Below, one piece after another: positions 1 to 7,709 of a stretch of DNA of 64,000 nt (position 1 is its first letter; the number at the start of each line of letters is the position of its first letter). A program made the translations under genes and the position numbers. The stretch is taken from contig NZ_JAASAD010000012.1 in NCBI RefSeq assembly GCF_012726175.1, positions 1 through 64,000 on the forward strand. The letters are read 5' to 3'. The DNA is from Micromonospora sp. HNM0581. Lineage in GTDB: Bacteria; Actinomycetota; Actinomycetes; Mycobacteriales; Micromonosporaceae. A model generated the notes under the pieces. That model did not search any database. It was not told where the DNA came from and saw only the letters and a program-made list of their open reading frames with translations.

Positions 1-68
1 TCGAAGAGGTCCAGCTGCTGCGACGCTATGCCCAACGTCATCCCAGCAAACTACCCGAAATAGATTCA

Positions 69-104
69 AAACGATGGCCGCCACGCCGATGGCAGCCATC
101 GTTT
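69..104. terminator. Hairpin terminator candidate
   Basis: Ten-base perfect inverted repeat (AAACGATGGC at 69-78 and GCCATCGTTT at 95-104) with a 16-base loop. Read on the minus strand it lies just past the stop of the small ORF at 113-217 and is followed by a T-rich stretch (GTTTTGAATCTATTT), which fits an intrinsic terminator for that ORF. It could also end a plus-strand gene entering from the left of the window. Confidence 0.6.
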
Positions 105-112
105 AACACCAG

Positions 113-217
113 TCACCTAGGCCACCACCAGGCGTAGCCGGCGGCGACGGTCGCCACGACGGCGAGGGCCGCTACGACGACACCTTCGATGCGCTGGGTC
201 CGGATCGGGTCCAACAT
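113..217 (-). CDS. 34-residue single-span membrane peptide
   Basis: Short ORF starting ATG at 217 with a strong ribosome binding site (GGAAGAGGAG, about 7 bases upstream) and ending TGA at 113. The product starts MLDPIRTQRIEG, continues with a hydrophobic run of Val and Ala (residues about 13-28) and ends in a Trp-Trp-Trp-Pro-Arg tail, so it would be one membrane span with a short charged cytoplasmic head. A hairpin follows at 69-104. I do not recognise a family. The good ribosome site, clean hydrophobic pattern and downstream terminator argue that it is real. It stands alone, with no partner gene in the same orientation close by. Confidence 0.5.
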   Translation of the reverse strand: MLDPIRTQRIEGVVVAALAVVATVAAGYAWWWPR

Positions 218-332
218 CTGACGACTCCTCTTCCCGGCCTGCAAATTCGCGGATGTTGTCGGGTCTCGGTGGCGCAGGCAGCAACATCAGTGAAGTTGCG
301 GGTGGGGCGGCGCGGGGGAGCCGGCCGGGCAG

Positions 333-950
333 TCAGGTGTAGAGGTTGTCGGCGTACTGGGGGCCGTAGTGGCGTTCCAGGTCGGCGAGAGATTCCGCCG
401 GGGCCTCGACCTCCTTGATCAGGCGGGCCCGGCTGGGCAGTGGATCCGCTGGCCAGTTTTCCGGTTGCCACAACTGTGACCGGAGGAACGCCTTCGCGCA
501 GTGGTAGTAGATCTGCTCGATTTCGACCACCACCGCGAGCACCGGCCGGTGCCCCTTGACCACCAGGTCGTCGAACCACGGCGCCTCGCGCAGCAGCCGC
601 GCCCGGCCGTTGATCCGCAGGGTGTCGATGCGCCCGGGGATGAGGAAGATCAGGCCGACGTGCGGATTCGACAGGATGTTGTGGTGGCCGTCGGCGCGCT
701 TGTTGCCGGGGCGCTCCGGGATGGCGATGGTCTGCTCGTCGATCACGTGGACGAAGCCCGGCGGGTCACCCTTGGGGGAGACGTCGCAGGTGCCGTCCGC
801 TGCGGCGGTGGCCACCAGGCAGAACGGTGTGGCTGCGAGCCACTGCCGGTCACGGTCGTGCAGCCGGGTGCGCTCCTTGGCGACCGCGCGAGGCGTCGGG
901 GTGCCGAGCAACGCGGTCAGTTCGGCCGTGGATGTGATCTCCACCGTCAC
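333..950 (-). CDS. FMN-dependent PPOX-type flavoprotein (MSMEG_1061-like)
   Basis: 205-residue member of the pyridoxamine-phosphate-oxidase-like split-barrel flavoproteins, closest in layout to the MSMEG_1061 family. These are cytosolic FMN/F420-type oxidoreductases whose substrate is generally unknown. Visible signatures are CDVSPKGDPPGFV around residues 55-67, the RPGNKRADGHHNIL phosphate-binding stretch around 81-94, LRINGRARLL near 110 and a C-terminal FLRSQLW segment. I chose GTG at 950 because GGGGAGG lies 6 bases upstream; the frame stays open further 5' but without coding character. The gene is transcribed away from the DUF2231 gene. It is not PdxH, which is found separately near 31.6 kb. 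Confidence 0.85.
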   Translation of the reverse strand: MTVEITSTAELTALLGTPTPRAVAKERTRLHDRDRQWLAATPFCLVATAAADGTCDVSPKGDPPGFVHVIDEQTIAIPERPGNKRADGHHNILSNPHVGLIFLIPGRIDTLRINGRARLLREAPWFDDLVVKGHRPVLAVVVEIEQIYYHCAKAFLRSQLWQPENWPADPLPSRARLIKEVEAPAESLADLERHYGPQYADNLYT

Positions 951-1100
951 TGTGTGCCTCCCCGTGGAGTTGACCGTGGTGACGGCACCCGGGCGGGAAA
1001 CCGCCGCGGTCAGTCTAGTCGCGCGTGGCCGTGAGGTTTGTCCCCCGATGACCGGGGTACGGCCCCACCAGCGCCCTCGAAGAGCAGTGGAGGCCGGGAG

Positions 1101-1607
1101 ATGGAGAGTCGACTCAAGATCCTGGGGCATCCCGTCCATCCGATGCTGGTGATGTTTCCGTTCGCCCTGCTCGTCACCGCCGTGCTGTTCGACATCGTCG
1201 ACACGGTCGGCGGGCCGGACTTCCTCGGCGAGGTGGCGTACTGGAACCTCACCGTCGGCCTGATCGGTGGCCTGCTGGCTGCGGCGGCCGGGACGTTCGA
1301 CCTGCTGGCCATCCCTTCTGGTACCCGGGCCAAACGGGTGGCGCTCACCCACGCCGCCGCGAACGTCGCGGTGATCCTGCTCTTCGCCGCCGTCTGGGCG
1401 GTGCGGCTCAACGCCGACTCGCGGGGCGCGGGCGGGGCTCTTGTCGCCATCGAGGTGGTGGCGCTGGGCATCCTCGGCGTCGGCGGCTGGCTCGGCGGTG
1501 AACTCGTCGACCGGCTCGGCGTCGGTGTCGACCGGGATGCGGGCCTCGACGCGTCGAGTTCCTTGCGGCCGGTGGCCGCCAGCCAACGAATGGGGGATGC
1601 GCGATGA
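1101..1607 (+). CDS. DUF2231 integral membrane protein
   Basis: 168-residue membrane protein of the DUF2231 family. It opens with MESRLKILGHPVHPMLVMFP, where the HPxHP motif is the family hallmark. Four hydrophobic segments follow (about residues 14-34, 48-68, 80-100 and 112-132), and the tail is hydrophilic. Family function is not established; some members carry heme-like or redox contexts. ATG at 1101 is preceded by GGCCGGGAG. The stop overlaps the start of the small heat-shock gene (ATGA at 1604-1607), so the two are translationally coupled, which suggests a shared stress or envelope role. Confidence 0.85.
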   Translation: MESRLKILGHPVHPMLVMFPFALLVTAVLFDIVDTVGGPDFLGEVAYWNLTVGLIGGLLAAAAGTFDLLAIPSGTRAKRVALTHAAANVAVILLFAAVWAVRLNADSRGAGGALVAIEVVALGILGVGGWLGGELVDRLGVGVDRDAGLDASSSLRPVAASQRMGDAR

Positions 1608-2137
1608 CCAGATCGGGACGCGGTTGGCGTGGCGGCCAGCAAGGCTGGGACCCGATGGGTGAGTTGCAGTCGCTGCGCGCCGAGTTGAGTCGACTGGTCG
1701 GTGGCCGACCGGGTCCACCCGAGGTGGAGCTGGGCGAGACGGGCGACGGTTGGGAGGTGGTCGTCCGGCTGCCCGGCGTCGCGCCCGAGGAGGTCGCGGT
1801 GGAGTTGGACGACCGTGAGTTGTGCGTACGGGCGAGGACGGAGGCTGAGGTCAACGCCGACCACGGCATTCCCGGCGGGTTCGAGACCCGGGGCTTCGAG
1901 TACCGGGTGCCACTGCCCTTGCGGGTGGACCCCGAGACGATCGACGCGGTGATGGACCATGGTCTGCTGCGGGTACGACTGCCCCGCGCACACCGGCCGG
2001 AGCCGCGCATCATCACCGTCGGCCGTACCGGTCCGCGTTCGGGCGGTCCTTCCGCTGGTGTGTCTAGTGGTGTCGACCCGGCGGCGGACCGGGAACTGCA
2101 CCAGCCGGATGTCGTCACCGGCGATTCCGGCCGGTAG
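1604..2137 (+). CDS. Hsp20/alpha-crystallin family small heat-shock protein
   Basis: 177-residue ATP-independent chaperone. The alpha-crystallin domain spans about residues 43-140: ELGETGDGWEVVVRLPGV opens it, LCVRARTE forms a core strand, and DAVMDHGLLRVRLPRAH carries the conserved (G)xLxVxLP-type end motif. The N-terminal arm is short and Arg/Gly-rich (MTRSGRGWRGGQQGWDPMG). The C-terminal tail is long, Ser/Gly-rich and probably disordered. The start overlaps the DUF2231 stop by four bases. No HspR-type CIRCE or HAIR element was seen upstream of the pair. Confidence 0.88.
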   Translation: MTRSGRGWRGGQQGWDPMGELQSLRAELSRLVGGRPGPPEVELGETGDGWEVVVRLPGVAPEEVAVELDDRELCVRARTEAEVNADHGIPGGFETRGFEYRVPLPLRVDPETIDAVMDHGLLRVRLPRAHRPEPRIITVGRTGPRSGGPSAGVSSGVDPAADRELHQPDVVTGDSGR

Positions 2138-2146
2138 CGTGCCCCG

Positions 2147-3250
2147 GTGGCTTCGGCTCTGCTGGTGGAGGCCGTGGACCGGGTGCCGGATGTGGCCCGG
2201 ATCGCCGTGCTGCGTGCCAACGCGCTCGGCGACTTCATCTTCGTACTGCCCGCGCTTGAGGCGTTGCGGGTCGCGTACCCGCAGGCGGAGATCGTGTTGC
2301 TCGGTGCGCCTTGGCACGCGCGACTGTGGCGCGACCGGCCGGGGCCGGTGGACCGGGTACTCGTGGTGCCGCCCGCGCCGGGGATCCGGACGGCGACCGG
2401 CGGCGAGCCCGAGTCGGGCATGGTCGACTTCCTGGCCGCCGCGCGTGCGGAACGATTCGACGTGGCGCTGCAACTGCACGGCGGCGGCGCCAACTCGAAC
2501 CCGCTGGTGGCCGCGCTCGGCGCCCGGGTCACCGCCGGTCTGCGGGCCGAGGACGCGCCACCACTCGATCGCTGGCTGCGCTACGTCTACTACCAGCACG
2601 AGGTGATCCGCTACCTGGAGGCGGTGGCGCTGGTGGGTGCCCCGGCCACCACGGTCACCCCGGCGCTGGCGGTCACCGCAACCGACCGGGCCGAGGCGTT
2701 GACCGTGCTCGGCGAGTCGGAACGTCCCCGGGTGGCGCTGCACCCCGGGGCGACCGACACCCGTCGTCGCTGGCCCGCGGACCGTTTCGGGCAGGTGGCC
2801 CGGACGCTGCACGCCGACGGGTACGAGGTCCTCGTCACCGGCACCCCCGTCGAGCAGGACGTGGTCGACCGGGTGGTGACCGCCGCCGGGGTGCCGGTCC
2901 GGCCGCAGGTGGGCACGCTCAGCCTGGCCGGCCTGGCCGGCTGCTACGCCGGCTGTGAACTGGTGGTCTCCAACGACACCGGGCCGCTGCACCTGGCCGC
3001 CGCCGTCGGTACTCCCACCGTCGGCATCTTCTGGGTCGGCAACCTGATCACCACCGCTCCGGTGCTGCGGGGACGGCACCGGCCGATCACCTCGTGGACG
3101 GTGCACTGTCCGGTCTGCGGGGTGGACTGCACCCCCGGTATCTATCCACATCGTCCGGGCGATGGGGACTGCCCGCACCGTGATTCCTTCGTCACCGACG
3201 TGCCGGTCGCCGAGGTGACCGAAGCTGCCCGCGAACTGCTGTTCCGCTGA
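2147..3250 (+). CDS. Glycosyltransferase family 9 (heptosyltransferase-like)
   Basis: 367-residue GT-B enzyme of family GT9, which includes the ADP-heptose heptosyltransferases. N-terminal Rossmann motif RANALGDFIFVLPALEALR (about 22-40), second-domain HPGATDTRRRWPADRFG (about 198-214) and donor-site SNDTGPLHLAAAVGTPTVG (about 276-294) are intact. The C-terminus carries a Cys/His cluster (HCPVCGVDC, then DGDCPHRDS) that may bind a metal. Start GTG at 2147 lies nine bases past the Hsp20 stop. It faces the GT2/HldE genes at 3307-6038, so a role in adding a heptose or related sugar to a cell-surface glycan is inferred. Confidence 0.87.
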   Translation: MASALLVEAVDRVPDVARIAVLRANALGDFIFVLPALEALRVAYPQAEIVLLGAPWHARLWRDRPGPVDRVLVVPPAPGIRTATGGEPESGMVDFLAAARAERFDVALQLHGGGANSNPLVAALGARVTAGLRAEDAPPLDRWLRYVYYQHEVIRYLEAVALVGAPATTVTPALAVTATDRAEALTVLGESERPRVALHPGATDTRRRWPADRFGQVARTLHADGYEVLVTGTPVEQDVVDRVVTAAGVPVRPQVGTLSLAGLAGCYAGCELVVSNDTGPLHLAAAVGTPTVGIFWVGNLITTAPVLRGRHRPITSWTVHCPVCGVDCTPGIYPHRPGDGDCPHRDSFVTDVPVAEVTEAARELLFR

Positions 3251-3306
3251 AGGAAAGGCAATTGCCAACGCCTGCGGTGCAGCAAGGTGCTTCCCTGACC
3301 GCGAGC

Positions 3307-4173
3307 TCAGCCGTCCGGGTCGGCGATGACGACCTCCCACGCCTCCACGTCGCGTTCGGTGACGGTGGTCGGTGACTCCAGGTGGTAGGCGCCGCTGGGC
3401 AGGATGCCGGCGCCGCCGTGCCGCGCCAGCACGGCGAGTTGCGCGGCGACGTCCTCGCCCTGGTGCCGGGTCGGCACCCGCCGCCAGAAGTCGAAGCCGC
3501 CGCAGCCGACGAGCTTGGCCCGGTCGTAGAGCACGCAGCCGCCGACCCAGGACACCTGGTACGCCCGCCAGTCGCCGTCGGCCAGCGCCAGTGATGCCGT
3601 GACGTGCAAAAGGTTCGCCGCGGAGTGGATCTGCGCCCGGTCCCACTCGGGCGTGCCGGGTCGGATGCGTTCCGGCACCGGTCGGCCCGTCCACTCCCGA
3701 TAGTGCCGGTGTGTCTGCGGTCGTACGTCGTCGAGGTAGGACAGGCCGTGCACCCCGTTGCCGACGAAGCCGCAGCCCAGCTCACCGATCGCGGTCACCA
3801 GCCGGTGCAGTGTGCCCGGCTCCAGCCAGACGTCGTCGTCGAGGAAGAGCACGTACCGGGCGTCGGAGGTGTCGAGGAGGTAACTGCGGTGTTCGGCGAG
3901 CCCACGCCGGGGGAGGCGCCGGGTCAGCAGCACCGGGTGCCCCCGGTGACGTAGCGCCCGGACCATGGTGGCTGCCGCCGGATGGGCGAATCCGGGGTCA
4001 CCGTCGGACTGGTCGCTCACCACCACGCCGAATCCCGGCACCCCTTCCTGGGTGGTGAGCCCGGCGAGGGTGACCGCGAGTTCGGTGGGACGGTTGCGGG
4101 TCGGGACGAGCACGTCGACCAGCCGGTCGGCGCGGAACTGCGCGGGTGTGCCGGCGTCCAGGGGTCGGTTCAC
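3307..4173 (-). CDS. Glycosyltransferase family 2
   Basis: 288-residue GT-A glycosyltransferase. Nucleotide-sugar site: LVDVLVPTRNRPTELAVTLAGL at about 18-39. The metal-binding acidic triad DDD is at residues 112-114 (LFLDDDVWLEPG). An acceptor-side WVGGCVLYDRAKL segment follows. No membrane segment is seen, so it should act in the cytoplasm on an activated sugar or lipid-linked acceptor. GTG start at 4173 overlaps the HldE-like stop (GTGA), so it is translationally coupled to it and probably uses the sugar nucleotide that enzyme makes. The exact donor and acceptor cannot be read from sequence. Confidence 0.87.
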   Translation of the reverse strand: MNRPLDAGTPAQFRADRLVDVLVPTRNRPTELAVTLAGLTTQEGVPGFGVVVSDQSDGDPGFAHPAAATMVRALRHRGHPVLLTRRLPRRGLAEHRSYLLDTSDARYVLFLDDDVWLEPGTLHRLVTAIGELGCGFVGNGVHGLSYLDDVRPQTHRHYREWTGRPVPERIRPGTPEWDRAQIHSAANLLHVTASLALADGDWRAYQVSWVGGCVLYDRAKLVGCGGFDFWRRVPTRHQGEDVAAQLAVLARHGGAGILPSGAYHLESPTTVTERDVEAWEVVIADPDG

Positions 4174-6038
4174 GGCGCCTTGCCGCTGAGAGGCGGTGCG
4201 TCCGCAGCTGCGGTGCCGCCCGGATCAGCGATGTCTACCGCTGGCATGGGAGCAGCCTCCGCGCTGCTGCCGGTCTGTTGGCCGTACGCGCGGATCCGGT
4301 CGATGATCGACGAGGTGGAGCGGTCCGGCACGTAGCCGAGGGTGCGTACCTGGCCGCCCAGCCGCTGCACCAGCGGCGCCTCCGGTACCAACTCTGGCGG
4401 GTAGTCGCCGCCCTTGACGTAGGTGTCCGGTCGGACGGTTTCGATGAGGGCGGTCGGCGAATCCTGCTCGAACACCACCACGTGGTCGACGCAGGTCAGC
4501 GCGGCGAGCAGGGCGGCGCGGTCCTCGATCGGGTTCACCGGGCGGTCGGCGCCCTTCAACCGGCGTACGCTGCTGTCGGAGTTGACTGCCACCACCAGCA
4601 GGTCACCGAGGGCCCGGGCCTGTTCCAGGTACCGCACGTGCCCCCGGTGCAGGACGTCGAAGCAGCCGTTGGTGAACACGATCGATCGGCCGGCGCGCCG
4701 ATGCTCGGCGACGATCGCCGCCAGGCGGCCGGTGTCGACCAGCACCTGCGGGCTGTCGGGGGCCGGTCGGCCCAGCGCAGCCAGTAGGTCCTCGCGGCGG
4801 CAGACGCAGGTGCCGGTACCGGCGACGGTGCTGGTCGCGGCGAGTTGGGCGAGTTGGGCGGCGGTGGACAGGGGGGCGTCGGCGGCCAGCGCGAGGGTCA
4901 TCGCCGCCAGGTACGCGTCTCCGGCACCGACGGCGTGGCTGGCTGGCACGGGCGTGCTGTGGCTGCGGGCAGGCTCGCCGTCGCTTCCGCCGACGACCGC
5001 GCCCTCAGTGTCGAGGGTCACCGCGACCACGGCTGCGCCGGTGTGGGCGCGCAGCTCGGCGAGCCGTGACTCGGCCAGGACGGCCCGGTCCACGCCGGCT
5101 CCGGCTTCGGCGTTCACGGTCACCCCGGTGCCGGTCACGCTGAGTCCGTCGCGGGTCATCGCCACCCGGCTCTCCCCCGGGGTCGGTTCGCCGTCGGGGC
5201 CGGCGGTACGCCGCCACGCGGCTGCACCGGGGGCGGTGCCGACGGTCAGCTCGGAAGGTCCGTCTGCCGGGTCCACCTCGGGATGTTCCAGGTGCAGTTC
5301 GTGGCTGCCCGGGTCGGCGGCTGCTGTCCGGTTGGAGGGTGACCCGACGGTGTCCGCGCGGGCGAGCAGGCGGGTGGCCTCCGCGAAGCTCGGGGTCACC
5401 ACCGTCGGGGCGAGGCCACGCCAGTCGGCGAGGTCGTGGGCGTCGAGGGCGACCGTGGCGTAGCGGTCCCGGTGTTCGACCAGCCAGGCGCGTACCGGTG
5501 CGGGCAGGGCACCCAGTCCGTAGTCGCAGACCACGAGTGCCGGAGGTTCGCCTCCGCTGGCGGCCCGCAGTTCCTCGCTCGCACAGTCCAGGGCGGTGAG
5601 CAGGCAGTCCACCCCCAGGTCGCTGAGCGGGTCGTCCGGGTCGCCGGAGTCTTCCCGGAGCAGGATCTGGTCGCCGGCGAGCATCCGCCGCTTGACGGGG
5701 GTCGGCCGTCCGGGCTGGCTGACCGTGCGGTCCCAGACTCCGGCCCGGTCGAGGCAGTCGTGCAGCTCGTCTCCGGCCGCGTCGGCTCCGACGGGTGCCA
5801 CGAGCACCGAGCGCCCGCCCAGCGTGGCGACGTTGACTGCGGTGTTCGCGGCGCCGCCCGCCGCCGAGATGCGGCGGCGCAGGGTGAGGACCGGGGCGGG
5901 GGCTTCCCGGCACAGCCGGTCGGAGTCGGCGAACCGCCATTCGTCGAGCATGGCGTCACCGATCACCAGGACGGGACGCCCGAGCCAGCTCTGTACGACG
6001 TCGGCGAGCCGGAGCTGTTCCGCTGCTGCTCGTGCCAT
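4170..6038 (-). CDS. hldE: HldE-like bifunctional heptose-7-P kinase / heptose-1-P adenylyltransferase
   Basis: 622 residues; E. coli HldE has 477. The N-terminal PfkB/ribokinase domain (about 1-425) shows VIGDAMLDEWRF (25-36), GGAANTAVNVATLGG (61-75) and GAGDAYLAAM (371-380, catalytic Asp 374). The C-terminal cytidylyltransferase-fold domain (about 430-590) shows VFTNGCFDVLHRGHVRYL with the HxGH site at 464-467 and VKGGDY at 541-546. Together these phosphorylate heptose 7-phosphate and adenylylate heptose 1-phosphate to give ADP-heptose. Unlike typical members, residues about 228-322 form an extra Pro/Gly/Ala-rich stretch inside the kinase domain. GmhA, GmhB and HldD are not in the window. 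The stop overlaps the GT2 start. Confidence 0.87.
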   Translation of the reverse strand: MARAAAEQLRLADVVQSWLGRPVLVIGDAMLDEWRFADSDRLCREAPAPVLTLRRRISAAGGAANTAVNVATLGGRSVLVAPVGADAAGDELHDCLDRAGVWDRTVSQPGRPTPVKRRMLAGDQILLREDSGDPDDPLSDLGVDCLLTALDCASEELRAASGGEPPALVVCDYGLGALPAPVRAWLVEHRDRYATVALDAHDLADWRGLAPTVVTPSFAEATRLLARADTVGSPSNRTAAADPGSHELHLEHPEVDPADGPSELTVGTAPGAAAWRRTAGPDGEPTPGESRVAMTRDGLSVTGTGVTVNAEAGAGVDRAVLAESRLAELRAHTGAAVVAVTLDTEGAVVGGSDGEPARSHSTPVPASHAVGAGDAYLAAMTLALAADAPLSTAAQLAQLAATSTVAGTGTCVCRREDLLAALGRPAPDSPQVLVDTGRLAAIVAEHRRAGRSIVFTNGCFDVLHRGHVRYLEQARALGDLLVVAVNSDSSVRRLKGADRPVNPIEDRAALLAALTCVDHVVVFEQDSPTALIETVRPDTYVKGGDYPPELVPEAPLVQRLGGQVRTLGYVPDRSTSSIIDRIRAYGQQTGSSAEAAPMPAVDIADPGGTAAADAPPLSGKAP

Positions 6039-6077
6039 GCCGGCGGTTCCCCTCCGGCTGGCGGGGTCAAACCTGCG

Positions 6078-6569
6078 TCACTTCAGGATCAGGCGGTTGG
6101 TCTGCTCGAAGACGTCGAGGTCGGCAAGGGTTTCGACGACGCTCCCGGAGAGCGGTTGGGGCATCGCGTGGTGGTGGAAGAACCCCGCGTCGATTGTCTC
6201 GTCGGTGACTCGGGTCAGTCGGCCGTCCCATTCCTCGACCCGGAACGCGGCGGTGAAGATCTGGTAGGTGTGGCCGTACATGTTCGTGTGGGTGCGGTCC
6301 GGCCCGGTGTAGAGGGCGAAGGCGTTGACGCGTAGCGCCCGTAGCCCGGTCTCCTCGCGTACCTCCCGTACGGCGCAGTCTGCGATCGACTCGCCGAGTT
6401 CCATCGCGCCGGCGGGCAGCGCCCACTGCCCGTTGTCGGAGCGGCGGATCAGCAGGATGCGGGCGGAGTTGTCGCGTACCACGGCCCGCGCTCCGACGAA
6501 CATCAGTGTCCGGTCGCCGGCCAGGGCGCGCAGCTGCCCGACGTACGAATCAGCCCAGGAGATGCTCAC
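6078..6569 (-). CDS. NUDIX hydrolase
   Basis: 163-residue pyrophosphohydrolase with a full Nudix box at residues 54-76: G then E60, then REVREETGL with the metal-binding glutamates. The region before it (VVRDNSARILLIRRSDNGQWALP) is the usual substrate-binding first half. Substrate class cannot be told; neighbours suggest nucleotide-sugar or damaged-nucleotide clean-up. GTG start at 6569. The gene ends 39 bases upstream of the HldE-like gene on the same strand and may be the first gene of that operon. Confidence 0.88.
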   Translation of the reverse strand: MSISWADSYVGQLRALAGDRTLMFVGARAVVRDNSARILLIRRSDNGQWALPAGAMELGESIADCAVREVREETGLRALRVNAFALYTGPDRTHTNMYGHTYQIFTAAFRVEEWDGRLTRVTDETIDAGFFHHHAMPQPLSGSVVETLADLDVFEQTNRLILK

Positions 6570-6962
6570 CTGGACAATTTACCTTCCGTGGGCTGGAGGA
6601 AGCGCTGATGGCTCACCCGGCGGTGCTGGATGTCGGTGTCGGCCGGCTACGACTGGGAGGTGGGGCGTTCCCGGTACGCGATGGTGACATGGATGTGCGG
6701 GAACTGGTCACGCCGTGACGTTTTCCGGCGCATCATTCCCGTGGGGAGTAGTGGCCTGCACAGACTTCTCTCCGGTGGGCGGCCCCGGCGTTCGCACCGC
6801 GCCGGGACCGCCCGTTCATCGCGGGGTGACCCGCAAAGCCAGTATTGCGAAACTTGTTCGCCTCTGTCCTGTGGTCGGCGAAAACTGTTCGAGCAGCGGA
6901 GGATCAACCGGTCCGCTCGTACACCATCGCCTGGCCGCCACCGACCGGGCGGGTCCGTCCGC
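6570..6962. other. 393-base gap with a possible acyl-CoA synthetase remnant
   Basis: No convincing intact gene. On the plus strand around 6590-6640 the reading GLEEALMAHPAVLDVGV resembles the start of the C-terminal (AMP-binding C) domain of acyl-CoA synthetases, but the match stops after about 17 residues and the frame ends at 6718. The promoter of the NUDIX gene must also lie at the left edge. The rest shows no ribosome site, repeat or tRNA that I can recognise. Confidence 0.3.
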
Positions 6963-7625
6963 TTACCGATGGCCCAGCCGGTCGACGACGTCCGCGGTCA
7001 ACTCGTCGATCGAGTCCAGCACCGTCACAGCCAGCTGCCGGGCGTCCGGATCCAACGGGTACGCCCCGTGCGGCACCGCCACCACCGCCATCCCGGCGGA
7101 GGCCGCGGAGCGTACCCCGTTGGAGGAATCCTCCACTGCGGCGCAGCATTTCGGATCGAGACCGAGCCGCCGGGCCACGGACAGGTAGACGTCAGGTGCC
7201 GGCTTGCCGCGCTCGGTCTCCTCGGTCGACAGAGTGCTGCCGAACGCGTCGGTCAGGTCGGTGGCGGCCAGCGCCGCCGCGATCAGCCGGCTCGGCGAGG
7301 AACTGGCCAGCCCCAGCGGCCACCGCCCGGCCAGCCCGCGGACCACGTTTACGGCACCATCGATCACCGGCACCCGGACGGTGTACCGGCGGGCCATCTC
7401 CTCGACCACCTCGGCGGCGACCTGGTCCGCGGTGCGCCGAACCCCGAGTTCGTCACTGAGGTACCGGGCCCACTCGCCGGTGCTCATCCCCATCAGACGC
7501 CGCTGGGTGTCCTCCTGCCAGGTGCCACCGTGCTCGGCGACGTACGCCCGCCGGACCTCCTCCCACACCGGCTCGGAGTCGACGATCACCCCGTCAAGAT
7601 CGAAAATAATTCCATCCACCGTCAC
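6963..7625 (-). CDS. HAD-superfamily hydrolase (beta-phosphoglucomutase-like)
   Basis: 220-residue HAD subfamily IA phosphatase. Motif I is DGIIFDLDGVIVDSEP near the N-terminus, with the nucleophile Asp and the +2 Asp. The cap follows (about 18-85), then motif II LASSSPSR, motif III Lys in RGKPAPDVYL, and motif IV VEDSSNGVRSA. Such enzymes remove phosphate from small sugar phosphates or isomerise hexose 1-phosphates. I prefer GTG at 7625 because GGAGG lies nine bases upstream; ATG at 7634 would sit directly on that sequence. It stands apart from the other two HAD genes (near 18.4 and 44.9 kb). Confidence 0.85.
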   Translation of the reverse strand: MTVDGIIFDLDGVIVDSEPVWEEVRRAYVAEHGGTWQEDTQRRLMGMSTGEWARYLSDELGVRRTADQVAAEVVEEMARRYTVRVPVIDGAVNVVRGLAGRWPLGLASSSPSRLIAAALAATDLTDAFGSTLSTEETERGKPAPDVYLSVARRLGLDPKCCAAVEDSSNGVRSAASAGMAVVAVPHGAYPLDPDARQLAVTVLDSIDELTADVVDRLGHR

Positions 7626-7709
7626 ACCCCCCATCCTCCCCCACCCGCCACCGCGTCGATCAAGAAGTCCGGGCGGAAATCCCGGTGGAGCGCGGCCCGA
7701 GGCCCTCGG

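Noticed and set aside
1..63. End of a plus-strand gene (frame ends TAG at 61-63)
   Set aside because: The 20 codons have no family match and other frames are open too; a gene cannot be told from so short a piece.
1010..3694. Open minus-strand frame of 894 codons
   Set aside because: It runs antisense to DUF2231, Hsp20 and GT9 genes, which have clear motifs; the product is Arg/Gly/Pro-rich without domains, an effect of GC-rich codons.
5005..5940. Second minus-strand frame inside the HldE-like gene
   Set aside because: Arg/Gly-rich shadow of the real gene in another frame.
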